36,281 nt of DNA from an uncultured Bacteroidota bacterium. Lineage in GTDB: Bacteria > Bacteroidota > Bacteroidia > UKL13-3. The stretch is taken from NCBI GenBank assembly GCA_903897855.1, contig CAIUDH010000008.1, positions 1 through 36,281 of the forward strand. Direction: 5' to 3'. The translations under genes were made by a program, and so were the position numbers. The notes below the pieces were generated by a model. That model was given only the letters and a program-made list of their open reading frames with translations. It was not told the DNA's origin and ran no database searches. Positions 8,676 to 16,889 of the stretch are shown here, one piece after another (within the stretch, counting starts at the first letter, position 1; each line of letters begins with the position of its first letter).

Positions 8676-9911
8676 TTAGATTTTTGCCCCATTAATATAA
8701 ACACGATCAATGATATCCTCTCCGAAGGTATAGGGCAGAAGCGCCAATGAGTGCATGGGTTTAGTAAGGATGAAATTCGCTCTTTTCCCTCTTGCGATAG
8801 AGCCCACTTCCTCTTGCAACTCCAATGCAAAGGCCGCATTGAGGGTGCTTGCATTGAAAGCTTCTTCTGGCAAAAGCTTCATTTTGATGCATGCCAGTGA
8901 GATTAAAAAACTCATTCTTCCATTGGGTGATGTACCCGGATTATAATCGGAGGCAATACACAAGGCAGCACCTGCATCGACGAGCTTACGAGCTGGGGCG
9001 TAAGGAATGCCTAAAAAGAACGAAGTACCGGGCAACACGGTAGCAATAGTGTTCGCTTGAGCCAATAATATTATTTCTTCTTCTCCCACTTCCTCTAAAT
9101 GGTCAACCGTGATCGCCTTATTCTTAATCGCCACTTGCACCCCTCCGGTGAGGCCTAATTCATTCCCATGAATTCTAGGTTTCAACCCATATTTTGAGGC
9201 CGCACTTAATATTTTATTGGTTTCAGTAATGGAAAAAAAACCTTTTTCACAAAATACGTCAATATAATCGGCTAATTTTTCGACCGCGATATTCGGCAAC
9301 ATTTCGTTAATGATAAGGTCGATATAACCTTCATGATTTTCCTTAAACTCCAGAGGATAGGCATGGGCACCTAAAAATGTAGCTTTAACTGGGATGGGCA
9401 ACTCCTGTTTAAGTTTGGCTATCACACGTAACATCTTTAGTTCATCCTTCACAGTTAATCCATATCCACTTTTTATTTCAATAGCCCCTGTGCCTTGCTT
9501 CATCAACTGTAATGCACGCAAATAAGCCTCCTCAAACAACTGAGCTTCGGAGGTTTGCTGCAAACGTCGAGCCGAATTCAGTATGCCACCACCCCGTTGG
9601 GCAATCTGCTCATAGGACAATCCATTTATTTTATCCACGAATTCATTCTCCCGAGTTGCCGCAAATACAATATGGGTATGACTATCAACAAACGTTGGCA
9701 GAATGAATCGACCCGAACAATCGATGATTTGATCGGAAGCCATATCCATATAGCCATCACCGGAGCCAAAATCGAGGATACGCCCTTTTTCGCACAAGAG
9801 CCATGCATTCTGGATTAGAGGAAGTTGCGCCAACTCCTTACCACGTAATGCAGTAACCGGTTTGTCCACGCGTGCACAGAGCGATTTAATATTTATAAAT
9901 AAGTTTCGCAT
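8676..9911 (-). CDS. hutI: Imidazolonepropionase
   Basis: HutI hydrolyses 4-imidazolone-5-propanoate to N-formimidoyl-L-glutamate, the third step of histidine breakdown; cytoplasmic metal-dependent amidohydrolase. The 411 residues match the family. Metal and substrate residues are visible in order: DSHTH with H78 and H80, the KSGYGL segment (147-152), GAHAYP (181-186), H248 in IHGNELG, H271 in VDHLEE and D322 in SDYNPGTSPN. No hutH, hutU or hutG is adjacent, so the rest of the pathway must lie elsewhere. A minus-strand -7 box lies about 50 bp upstream. It leads a same-strand series with gltX and glnS. Confidence 0.95.
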   Translation of the reverse strand: MRNLFINIKSLCARVDKPVTALRGKELAQLPLIQNAWLLCEKGRILDFGSGDGYMDMASDQIIDCSGRFILPTFVDSHTHIVFAATRENEFVDKINGLSYEQIAQRGGGILNSARRLQQTSEAQLFEEAYLRALQLMKQGTGAIEIKSGYGLTVKDELKMLRVIAKLKQELPIPVKATFLGAHAYPLEFKENHEGYIDLIINEMLPNIAVEKLADYIDVFCEKGFFSITETNKILSAASKYGLKPRIHGNELGLTGGVQVAIKNKAITVDHLEEVGEEEIILLAQANTIATVLPGTSFFLGIPYAPARKLVDAGAALCIASDYNPGTSPNGRMSFLISLACIKMKLLPEEAFNASTLNAAFALELQEEVGSIARGKRANFILTKPMHSLALLPYTFGEDIIDRVYINGAKI

Positions 9912-9960
9912 GGGGTAGAATAAACTTCAAATCAAGGTTAAAAAAAGCGAAGTGGAAAAA

Positions 9961-9968
9961 CAAAATTA
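9961..9968 (-). promoter_or_regulatory. -7 promoter box of hutI
   Basis: CAAAATTA on the plus strand reads TAATTTTG on the minus strand, an exact TAnnTTTG match, 50 bp before the hutI ATG. No TTTG is found at the expected -33 distance, so support is partial. The 146-bp divergent gap holds this box and the plus-strand box at 10020. Confidence 0.4.
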
Positions 9969-10019
9969 ATATTATTTAGTGGCATACTATTTGTAATAGT
10001 TTTTACTCGAAAAAAAGTT

Positions 10020-10027
10020 TACCTTTG
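10020..10027 (+). promoter_or_regulatory. -7 promoter box of the 10058 lipoprotein gene
   Basis: TACCTTTG is an exact match to TAnnTTTG, 30 bp before the ATG at 10058. A TTTG occurs at 9990-9993, but the spacer of 26 bp is longer than the usual 19-20. Confidence 0.5.
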
Positions 10028-10057
10028 CTTTACTAAACATTAATAATCATTTCAAAT

Positions 10058-10942
10058 ATGAAATCCTTAAAATCACTTTTTATTTTAGCTGTATCCATTA
10101 TCTCAGCTTTCGTTTTAACTTCTTCTTCATGTGGTTCTACCTGTGTTGCCCCTGAAATTGTTTTTAATCCATCAGGAACAACCTTGACCAAAGCCCCAGG
10201 AGAAGTCGTTGCATTTAGTATCGTTGTCACCGGATCGGCCGACAATATTAAATCGATCAAGGTATCTAAATCTTCTAACGGAGTATTACAGGCCGACTTT
10301 ATTTCGATACCAAGTGTAGGCGAAAAAGGAAAGACTGTAGCCTTAGTTGATACGATTCCATCGTCGATTACTTATGGCTCGGTGATCACCTATACCGTAA
10401 CCGCCGTGAGCGACTGTAAAGATGCCACTGCCGATACCAAAACAATGACCGTTACGATAGGCCCATCATCAACCATTATCCCTGATAGTGTTGGAAATAA
10501 CTCTTTCCCACGTGTTTATAGCCGTTGGAGCCTAAGTACATTAAACAATTCAGCTTACCAATTGCTTCCAGCATTAGACAAAAACAATGTTCCTTTAGAT
10601 GGTCGCCGTTTTGCTAGCCAGCCCAATGATGAAAAAGATATCCGCGACACTATTTTAATCAAGGATCCTTTTAAAGCTAATGTACGCTGGGGTTCACGTA
10701 ATGGTTCTAAATTTGTTAAGCTCGTTGGTTTCAATTGGGCCACTGCTTCGCCTCAAGGTATCATTGCTGCCTACAATTCAGGTACTCCAACCGATATCGT
10801 CACCTTTACAACGGGTGATTTAATCGTGGTAAATATTAAAAATAAAAATACCTACGCCTTGGTGAAAATAAAAACCATCGTAGATACTGGTTCGGCAGAT
10901 GACGAGGATTATACCCAATTCTCTTACAAGCTTGCTCAGTAA
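10058..10942 (+). CDS. Putative secreted lipoprotein with Ig-like region, function unknown
   Basis: A 294-residue protein. Residues 1-24 form a signal sequence ending TSSSC, with Cys 25 the likely lipid-anchored residue. Residues about 30-135 look like an Ig/fibronectin-like beta-sandwich (VAFSIVVTGSADNIKSIKV, later VITYTVTAVSDC). The C-terminal part (150-294) has a distinct 'PRVYSRWSLSTL' and 'ANVRWGSRNGSKF' pattern that I recognise from uncharacterised Bacteroidota secreted proteins. It has its own -7 box and a strong terminator, so it is a single-gene transcript, probably well expressed. The function is unknown. Confidence 0.7.
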   Translation: MKSLKSLFILAVSIISAFVLTSSSCGSTCVAPEIVFNPSGTTLTKAPGEVVAFSIVVTGSADNIKSIKVSKSSNGVLQADFISIPSVGEKGKTVALVDTIPSSITYGSVITYTVTAVSDCKDATADTKTMTVTIGPSSTIIPDSVGNNSFPRVYSRWSLSTLNNSAYQLLPALDKNNVPLDGRRFASQPNDEKDIRDTILIKDPFKANVRWGSRNGSKFVKLVGFNWATASPQGIIAAYNSGTPTDIVTFTTGDLIVVNIKNKNTYALVKIKTIVDTGSADDEDYTQFSYKLAQ

Positions 10943-10959
10943 TATTTGAACAAATTTCT

Positions 10960-10997
10960 AAAGCCGCCCTTTCGAAAATCGGAAGGGCGGCTTTTTT
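10960..10997 (+). terminator. Rho-independent terminator after the lipoprotein gene
   Basis: A perfect 12-bp stem (AAAGCCGCCCTT / AAGGGCGGCTTT), extendable inward by further pairs, ends in a T-run (10992-10997). It begins 17 bp after the stop codon and is the strongest terminator in the window. Confidence 0.93.
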
Positions 10998-11301
10998 ATT
11001 ACGATCTGTGTTTTTACAAATTTACTTATAAAGATATCGTGTTGGATAGTTTGGATGGTGCCGAAACACTACTGCACATTCGATTGAGATTTCAGATTTT
11101 TAAAGTCGTTTTTGTGAAGTTATAAACACCTTGAACATTAATAGCAATGGCGATTTAGGAGTAATTATTTAAGTTCTTCACATTGTTACCACATCAATTT
11201 AAATTATGTTGATATGTAAATTAGTGTTGCGTAGTTGCATTTAAAAAAGTTTATTTGAAGGCTAAAAAAATATAAAAAATAATTTACACCGGTTTTAAAA
11301 C
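10998..11301. other. Gene-free stretch before dnaB
   Basis: About 300 bp without a supported gene. Two imperfect signals are visible: a plus-strand TTTATTTG at 11250-11257 (7 of 8 to the -7 consensus, with GTTG about 20 bp upstream), which could serve dnaB, and a minus-strand exact -7 box (CAAATTTA at 11017-11024) lacking a -33. I see no RNA gene. Confidence 0.4.
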
Positions 11302-12840
11302 ATGGATGATATCACAAAGACCACAAATATTCGGACGGCCCTAAAGAATAAACAAATTCAGGTAGGGCCGAATAGTGAGGGAAAACTGCCGCCACAAGTT
11401 TTAGATTTGGAGGAGAGTGTTTTGGGTGCCATCATGCTCGATAAAGAGGCTATTAATACCGTAGTCGAGATTTTACAGCCTGAAAGTTTTTATAAGGATT
11501 CGCACCTAACGATTTTCAAGGCAATGATTAGTTTATATACAAAATCAGAGCCGATTGATTTATTAACCGTTACTCAAGAACTACGCGAACAAGGGTCTCT
11601 GGAAATTGTTGGTGGCGCTTATTATATCACCCAACTCACCACTCGTCTTACCTCGGCCGCCAATGTGGAGTTTCACGCTCGTATCATTCAAGAAAAATAC
11701 ATTCAACGGCAGCTCATAAAGATCGCCAATGAAACGATAAGATTCGCTTACGAGGATACTAGCGACGTTTTTGAACTACTCGACAAAACAGAACGGAGTA
11801 TGTTTGAGTTGACGAATGGCTTGATGAATAAGCAAAACCGAAGTATCGCTGAATTATTAAAACAATCGATTAAAGAGTTAGAGAAAGTCAAAGAAAACCC
11901 CAACGACCTCAGTGGTGTTCCAACGGGCTTCGCAGGCTTAGACCGCATCACTTCAGGATTTCAGAAATCAAATCTAATTATCATCGCCGCTCGTCCCGGT
12001 ATGGGTAAAACGGCTTTCGTCTTATCCATTGCACGAAATTTAGGGGTTGATTATAAACGCGGGGTGGCCATTTTCTCTTTGGAGATGAGTAGCATAGAGT
12101 TGGTAAACCGTATGTTGAGTATTGAAACTCAGATACCTGGCCAGATTATTCGAGACGGGAAATTAGACAAAGCGCAATGGGAACAGGTCATGACCAAAAT
12201 TACTCGACTGAACCAAGCTCCCATTTTCATTGATGACACCCCTCAGCTTTCGGTTTTTGAGTTGCGTGCAAAAGCCCGCCGTTTAAAAATGCAGCATAAT
12301 ATCTCTTTGTTGGTGATCGACTATTTGCAGCTCATGCGTGCCGACCAAACCAATAATAAGAATGGTACCCGTGAGCAAGAAATTAGCTATATCTCAAGGT
12401 CTCTAAAGGCCTTGGCGAAAGAATTGGAAATCCCGGTTATTGCCTTATCTCAGTTGAGCCGGGATGTGGAGAAAAGAACCAATAGCAAAAAGCCTGTCTT
12501 AAGCGATTTACGTGAATCGGGATCGATTGAGCAAGATGCCGATATGGTTATGTTTTTATATCGACCAGAATATTATCAACTGGCAACCTTGGACGATGGT
12601 TCACCATCGGAAGGGATGGCCCAAATCATAATTCAGAAACATCGAAATGGAGAATCTGGCGTGGAGGTTAACACACGATTTATAAAAGAATATGCCCTGT
12701 TTACTGATAGCGGTTTGCATGGCTATGAAGAGAGTAATTATTCAGGTGGGAATAGCCGTGCTTTGGCGCCCAACGATAACCAAGGTACCATTACAAGGAG
12801 TTCTAGAATTAATGACGAAATGGAGGATGATCCATTTTAG
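11302..12840 (+). CDS. dnaB: Replicative DNA helicase DnaB
   Basis: DnaB is the hexameric 5'-3' helicase that unwinds DNA at the replication fork. The 512-residue protein has the N-terminal primase-interacting domain (about 28-130, including VLDLEESVLGAIM), a linker, and a RecA-type ATPase domain. Walker A is RPGMGKT (231-237), Walker B is LLVID followed by YLQLM (336-345), and the typical SLEMS and LSDLRESGSIEQDAD segments are present. There is no sign of an intein, which dnaB genes sometimes carry. The tail is acidic and Asn/Gly-rich. It appears monocistronic, facing a convergent pirin operon. Confidence 0.97.
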   Translation: MDDITKTTNIRTALKNKQIQVGPNSEGKLPPQVLDLEESVLGAIMLDKEAINTVVEILQPESFYKDSHLTIFKAMISLYTKSEPIDLLTVTQELREQGSLEIVGGAYYITQLTTRLTSAANVEFHARIIQEKYIQRQLIKIANETIRFAYEDTSDVFELLDKTERSMFELTNGLMNKQNRSIAELLKQSIKELEKVKENPNDLSGVPTGFAGLDRITSGFQKSNLIIIAARPGMGKTAFVLSIARNLGVDYKRGVAIFSLEMSSIELVNRMLSIETQIPGQIIRDGKLDKAQWEQVMTKITRLNQAPIFIDDTPQLSVFELRAKARRLKMQHNISLLVIDYLQLMRADQTNNKNGTREQEISYISRSLKALAKELEIPVIALSQLSRDVEKRTNSKKPVLSDLRESGSIEQDADMVMFLYRPEYYQLATLDDGSPSEGMAQIIIQKHRNGESGVEVNTRFIKEYALFTDSGLHGYEESNYSGGNSRALAPNDNQGTITRSSRINDEMEDDPF

Positions 12841-12911
12841 TGTTCACCATCATTTCTATTTCTTTACTCTAATTCAATAAGATACGTATTTTAAGACTAA
12901 AGCTATTTCGA

Positions 12912-13634
12912 CTAAAATTCAGCCTCAATCATAGGTACTTCCACCACCAGTATTTTAGCTTTTTTATTAATTTTGATTTCTACACTCTCGGTTTCCCATA
13001 CTCCGATGGCATCGCGTTGGCTTAAGATTTCATTCTCAATCGATACAGCGCCCTCAACAACCAGAATAAACGCTCCATTGCCGGGGTGTTTAATTCTATA
13101 TTCAACGGTTGTGTTTTCATCGAAGGTTCCCATACTAAAGCTAGCATCCTGATTAATCCATAAACTCTCGCCTTCTTTTGTGGGTGAGACTAATGTCGTA
13201 AATGCATTTTCATTCCCCTCTGGAGCAAACGATTTCTGCTCATAGCGTGGCACTATATTACGTACTTTGGGGAAAACCCAGATTTGAAACAAATTCAACA
13301 CTTCGGTTTTTGAAGCGTTAAATTCAGAATGGTGAACCCCTGTTCCAGCACTCATAATTTGAACATCTCCCGCCTTGATAATCCCACTATGACCCATACT
13401 GTCTTTATGGGCGATGGCACCACTTAAAGGGATGGTGACAATTTCCATATTATCGTGAGGATGTGTACCAAAGCCCATACCAGCGGCAATTTCATCATCG
13501 TTTAAGACGCGCAAGGCACCAAAATGTATTTTGTCGGGATGGTACCAGCTAGCAAAGGAAAAAGAATGGTGCGCATTGAGCCAGCCATGATTCGCATAAC
13601 CACGTTCGTGAGAGGGGTGTATTACTTTTTTCAT
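12912..13634 (-). CDS. Pirin family bicupin protein
   Basis: A 240-residue two-domain cupin. Metal-binding residues of the pirin/YhhW group are visible: H58 and H60 in THPHDNME, then H102 and E104 in VHHSEFN. The opening 'HHSFSFASWYHPDK' is typical. YhhW relatives can act as quercetin dioxygenases, but the natural role here is unknown. It is the last gene of a three-gene minus-strand operon, starting 15 bp after the YihY-type gene ends. Confidence 0.9.
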   Translation of the reverse strand: MKKVIHPSHERGYANHGWLNAHHSFSFASWYHPDKIHFGALRVLNDDEIAAGMGFGTHPHDNMEIVTIPLSGAIAHKDSMGHSGIIKAGDVQIMSAGTGVHHSEFNASKTEVLNLFQIWVFPKVRNIVPRYEQKSFAPEGNENAFTTLVSPTKEGESLWINQDASFSMGTFDENTTVEYRIKHPGNGAFILVVEGAVSIENEILSQRDAIGVWETESVEIKINKKAKILVVEVPMIEAEF

Positions 13635-13649
13635 ATTGATTGATTTGTA

Positions 13650-14651
13650 CTAATCAAGTATTTTAATCTCGTTTTTGGGTATTGACTTATTCGACTTTAA
13701 CGTTGAATCATGGGTCGCCACTTCCTCTTGAACATGCTTTAACACCGCACTGTCAATACTTACATTGAGTTCAAATCCGATTTGAATAATCATACAATTG
13801 AACTGTATAAGTAAAAGCACCACTATTAAGGTACCGATGGATCCATAGATTTTACTATAAGAGGCAAAATTATTCACGTAGTACGAAAATAGGATGGTAG
13901 AAGTTAGTGAAAGTATAACAGCAAGCGTGGAGCCCGTGCTTATAAATTTCCATTTGTGCTTTTTCGACGGAGCAAAATAAAATAACGATGAGATGGTAGT
14001 AAAAAACAAGGCCACAGAGATTACCCATCGACTGATGGTAAGCACCGAGACCACCGTTTTGCCCTTGATCCAATGATGCGAGAGAAGCCACTGTGTACCC
14101 CATTCTCCAGCGGTAATCAGGACCACCGAAACGATGATAAGTACACTGAAAAACAGTGCCAGAAAAATAGATACGACTCTTTGTTTGATCATGGTCCGAG
14201 TTTCTTTGGTGTGGCCATATTTATTGAATAATTTCATCAAACTAAAAAAACCGTTACTCGAAAAATACAAAGCCAAGACAAAACCAAAGGACAGAACACC
14301 GCTATGTTTTTTTCTTAAAATATCGTTAATCGTGACTTTTATAGTTTCGAATGTTGACTTATCAAGTACCTGTTCAAAAAACTTCAGCACCTCGTCTTTA
14401 GTATCATTAATTGGAATAAAAGGAATCAGAGTAAAGAGGAAAATAATGGCAGGAAAAAGAGCGATAAAAAAATCAAATGCTAGAGCCGAGGATCGCATAT
14501 TTAAATCTTCGTCCGACATTTGCTTGTAGAAGAAATACATCACGGCGTAAATAGATTCGCCTTGAAAGCCAGGAAAGGAAACCCGTTGAGTAAATTGTAT
14601 AAACTTCTGGTAAAACCGGAAACGTATCAAAGACGTATGCAACCATTTCAT
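13650..14651 (-). CDS. YihY/BrkB family inner-membrane protein
   Basis: A 333-residue integral membrane protein with about six hydrophobic segments, beginning near residue 57 (ALAFDFFIALFPAIIFLF). The conserved C-terminal family motif is visible as YGSIGTLIVVLLLI followed by a polar GFELN end. The family (once annotated as ribonuclease BN or virulence factor BrkB) has no firmly established function; some members are linked to envelope transport. It lies between a thioesterase (20-bp gap) and a pirin gene (15-bp gap), suggesting one transcript. Confidence 0.9.
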   Translation of the reverse strand: MKWLHTSLIRFRFYQKFIQFTQRVSFPGFQGESIYAVMYFFYKQMSDEDLNMRSSALAFDFFIALFPAIIFLFTLIPFIPINDTKDEVLKFFEQVLDKSTFETIKVTINDILRKKHSGVLSFGFVLALYFSSNGFFSLMKLFNKYGHTKETRTMIKQRVVSIFLALFFSVLIIVSVVLITAGEWGTQWLLSHHWIKGKTVVSVLTISRWVISVALFFTTISSLFYFAPSKKHKWKFISTGSTLAVILSLTSTILFSYYVNNFASYSKIYGSIGTLIVVLLLIQFNCMIIQIGFELNVSIDSAVLKHVQEEVATHDSTLKSNKSIPKNEIKILD

Positions 14652-14671
14652 AGGGTGAAATTAAAAATGTT

Positions 14672-15079
14672 TTATATAAAATAGGGCGTTAGTTTCTCCA
14701 CTAGGGTAGCCGGACTTTTACAAGGGCGTTTGGAATTCATATTCACTGAAACCAAGGTTACATGACCCGTTGTAATTAACTCATCCTTCCCATTGTATAT
14801 TTCATAATCAAAACGAGCTCGAACCGCTGGCAACTTACTGATCGATGTTTTTATTACAAGCAGGTCGTCGTAATACGCAGGCTTGTGAAAATTGAAACTT
14901 AAATCAAACACGGGCATCATAATTCCTTCCTCCTCAAACTGCTTATAGGTGAGTCCAAGATCGCGTAAAGCATCGGTTCTTCCTATTTCAAAGAAGGCGG
15001 CATAATTGCCATGATAAACAACTCCCATTTGGTCGGTTTCACTATAACGTACACGTACTTGAGTGGTGGATTGAAACAT
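14672..15079 (-). CDS. YbgC-type acyl-CoA thioesterase (hotdog fold)
   Basis: A 135-residue single hotdog-domain protein of the 4-hydroxybenzoyl-CoA thioesterase family, which hydrolyses acyl-CoA thioesters in the cytoplasm. The signature RYSETDQMGVVYHGNY (residues 11-26) contains the catalytic Asp 16 and the adjacent VVYHGNY segment. The length is normal. It is first in the minus-strand operon with the YihY-type and pirin genes. A poor -7-like element (7 of 8) lies at 15094-15101. The substrate is not known. Confidence 0.9.
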   Translation of the reverse strand: MFQSTTQVRVRYSETDQMGVVYHGNYAAFFEIGRTDALRDLGLTYKQFEEEGIMMPVFDLSFNFHKPAYYDDLLVIKTSISKLPAVRARFDYEIYNGKDELITTGHVTLVSVNMNSKRPCKSPATLVEKLTPYFI

Positions 15080-15231
15080 ACTGCGAATTTATTCAATTTT
15101 AAGTTGATAATTAAAAGTTCTTACTTGGTGCGCTTCCTCTGAAATTCAGACATCACCACCACAACACTTAAGAGTGATGAGAATGATAAATTTCTTTTAC
15201 GTTTAGTTTCTAAATATTATTTTTACACGTT

Positions 15232-16269
15232 ATGAAATTGAAACAAAAAACAAAAAGAAGACTTCTTTTTTTTGGACTGATGCTATTGTTATTGTTGGGC
15301 GCAACTTATTATTTTATTTTTCGGGGCAACATTTCAATTCCAGCCAATAATGAGAAAGAATACCTTTATATACCTACCGGTGCCACGTTCGACGATGTGC
15401 TAGCCATATTAAAGAAGAAGAACTTGTTGAAAGACGAAACGAGTTTTACCCTGCTTTGCAAGAGCGTCGGTTATACACATAGTGTGTTGCCCGGAAAATA
15501 CCGATTAAGCAACCGGATGACCAACTTTGAACTCGTGCGACTCTTAAAATCGGGGAAGCAGGAGCCCGTAAAATTGATTATCAAAGGTTCTCAGAGTATG
15601 CTCGCTTTTTTAGATTATGTAAGTAACAACCTAGAAATCACCCATGATGAGCTCAATCAAAAACTCACAGATGACGACTATCTTAGGAGTTACAGTTTAA
15701 ATAAAGCTACTGCCATTTGCCTCATTATACCCAATACCTATGAGATGTATTGGAACACACCCGTTGAACTGTTTTTAGAAAAAATGCATGTCGCCTACGG
15801 AAAATTTTGGATGGAAAAACGTACAACGCTGGCCAAAGAATCGGGGCTCACCAAAACTGAGGTAGTAACCCTGGCAAGCATCATTGAGAAAGAAACTGAT
15901 AAGGACTCCGATCTACCCATGATTGCCGGCGTTTATATTAACCGGTTATCGAAGGGAATGAAACTGCAAGCCGACCCGACAGTTTTATACGCGATGAATA
16001 ACCTTACCTCTAAGCGGGTGTATAGTAAAATGCTTGACTTCGATTCGCCCTATAATACTTATCGCTATTCGGGCTTGCCACCCGGCCCCATCTGTATTCC
16101 AGCGGTGCAATCGGTGGATGCTGTACTGAACTATAAAAAACACCATTTTATTTATTTCTGTGCCCGTGCAGATGGAAGTGGATACAGTGACTTCGCAGAA
16201 AAATATGACGATCATAAGGTAAATGCGAAGAAATACCGAAATTATTTAGATGAACAGAATATTAAGTAA
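15232..16269 (+). CDS. mltG: Endolytic murein transglycosylase MltG
   Basis: MltG cuts nascent glycan strands in peptidoglycan and thereby sets strand length. The 345-residue protein has a short cytoplasmic start, one transmembrane helix (about 11-30), a LysM-like region, and the YceG/MltG catalytic domain. The catalytic Glu is E219 in ASIIEKET, followed by QADPTVLYA (246-254) and PYNTYRYSGLPPGPICIPA (273-291), all family hallmarks. It is transcribed away from the thioesterase operon. TACGTTTA at 15198-15205 is a 7-of-8 match to a -7 box. A stem without a U-run follows the gene. Confidence 0.95.
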   Translation: MKLKQKTKRRLLFFGLMLLLLLGATYYFIFRGNISIPANNEKEYLYIPTGATFDDVLAILKKKNLLKDETSFTLLCKSVGYTHSVLPGKYRLSNRMTNFELVRLLKSGKQEPVKLIIKGSQSMLAFLDYVSNNLEITHDELNQKLTDDDYLRSYSLNKATAICLIIPNTYEMYWNTPVELFLEKMHVAYGKFWMEKRTTLAKESGLTKTEVVTLASIIEKETDKDSDLPMIAGVYINRLSKGMKLQADPTVLYAMNNLTSKRVYSKMLDFDSPYNTYRYSGLPPGPICIPAVQSVDAVLNYKKHHFIYFCARADGSGYSDFAEKYDDHKVNAKKYRNYLDEQNIK

Positions 16270-16290
16270 TTCGGAAGATTCATGAAAATA

Positions 16291-16316
16291 TAGGTTTTAA
16301 AAAATTCGAAAACCTA
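16291..16316 (+). terminator. Possible weak terminator after mltG
   Basis: An 8-bp inverted repeat (TAGGTTTT / AAAACCTA) with a 10-nt loop lies 22 bp after the mltG stop. It is AT-rich and no U-run follows, so it is only a possible terminator. Confidence 0.3.
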
Positions 16317-16635
16317 ATTAAGGAAAGATGGGATGGAAGAGAAAAAACTAAAGAAAAATCCATCACGATGCTCATATGTGATACCTTCTTTTGCGGCTCT
16401 TATATCTATTTGATGCTCCAAGCGCGACAGATGCTCCCTTTAAACTCCAATTGGATTAACCGGCAATCAATGCTTTTAAATATTTTGATTGGGGGGAGGC
16501 ACAAACCAACAAACCACAATTTTATGGTATTAAAATGTTTTAGGGTTTAGAGGAAAAATGACAATGAAACTTATTCAGCACTCAAAAGATGGTTAAACGA
16601 GAACCAAACCTTTAATAGGTTAATCATTTTATAAA

Positions 16636-16760
16636 ACAAAAAAGGGGAAAATCAATTCCCCTTCAATGAAACAAAAACTAATGAAAAAAAAGTGAATGGA
16701 GTTGTAAGATTAATGAAAATCAGACATGACCTCGCATTCGCTATCTTTTCAGCAACTATT
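16636..16760 (-). ncRNA. Candidate small RNA with own promoter and terminator
   Basis: On the minus strand a full promoter (16795-16765) points to a start near 16760. The predicted RNA has a short 5' hairpin (UUGCU pairing with AGCGA, loop of 8), a middle of about 50 nt that is almost free of G, and a terminator: an 8-bp stem AAGGGGAA / TTCCCCTT (16663-16642) followed by U6-G-U4. This 5' stem, unpaired pyrimidine-rich middle and terminator is the usual plan of a base-pairing bacterial sRNA. A five-codon frame beginning AUGUCUGAU is the only start-stop pair noted, so a leader peptide is possible but less likely. It is antisense to a SusC-leader-like frame on the plus strand. I do not recognise it as a named family. 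Confidence 0.6.
16642..16663 (-). terminator. Terminator stem of the small RNA
   Basis: Inverted repeat AAGGGGAA / TTCCCCTT with a 6-nt loop. On the minus strand it is followed by U6-G-U4 (16643-16633), so it is directional: the plus strand has no U-run after it. Confidence 0.75.
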
Positions 16761-16764
16761 ATGC

Positions 16765-16795
16765 CAAAGTTAATAAAAAAACAAATAAAATCAAA
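16765..16795 (-). promoter_or_regulatory. Promoter of the small RNA
   Basis: Read on the minus strand: TTTG (16795-16792), 19-bp spacer, TAACTTTG (16772-16765). This matches the Bacteroidota consensus TTTG-N19-TAnnTTTG exactly and is the best promoter in the window, although no protein gene lies downstream on this strand before trmD's 3' side region; the nearest minus-strand gene in that direction is the thioesterase at 15079, beyond mltG. Confidence 0.75.
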
Positions 16796-16889
16796 GATGC
16801 CCAATTCGATTGCCTTTTAAAAATAAAACTTTCTATAGGATTGGTAATAAATCAATTATCTGTTCACAAACTGTATATTCGTATCGCAA

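Larger units (their letters stand above)
16270..16889. other. 620-bp gene-poor region between mltG and the lamin-tail gene
   Basis: No convincing protein gene lies here; a 60-codon open frame at 16368-16550 shows no family features. The right half holds a well-supported minus-strand small RNA candidate (16636-16760) with promoter and terminator, and opposite it a short open frame resembling a SusC-type signal leader. A TATATTCG element at 16874-16881, one mismatch from TAnnTTTG, may serve the lamin-tail gene. Confidence 0.6.

Noticed and set aside
16368-16550. 60-codon plus-strand open frame
   Set aside because: No promoter, no recognisable family and unusual composition for a protein; it looks like chance in a gene-poor region.
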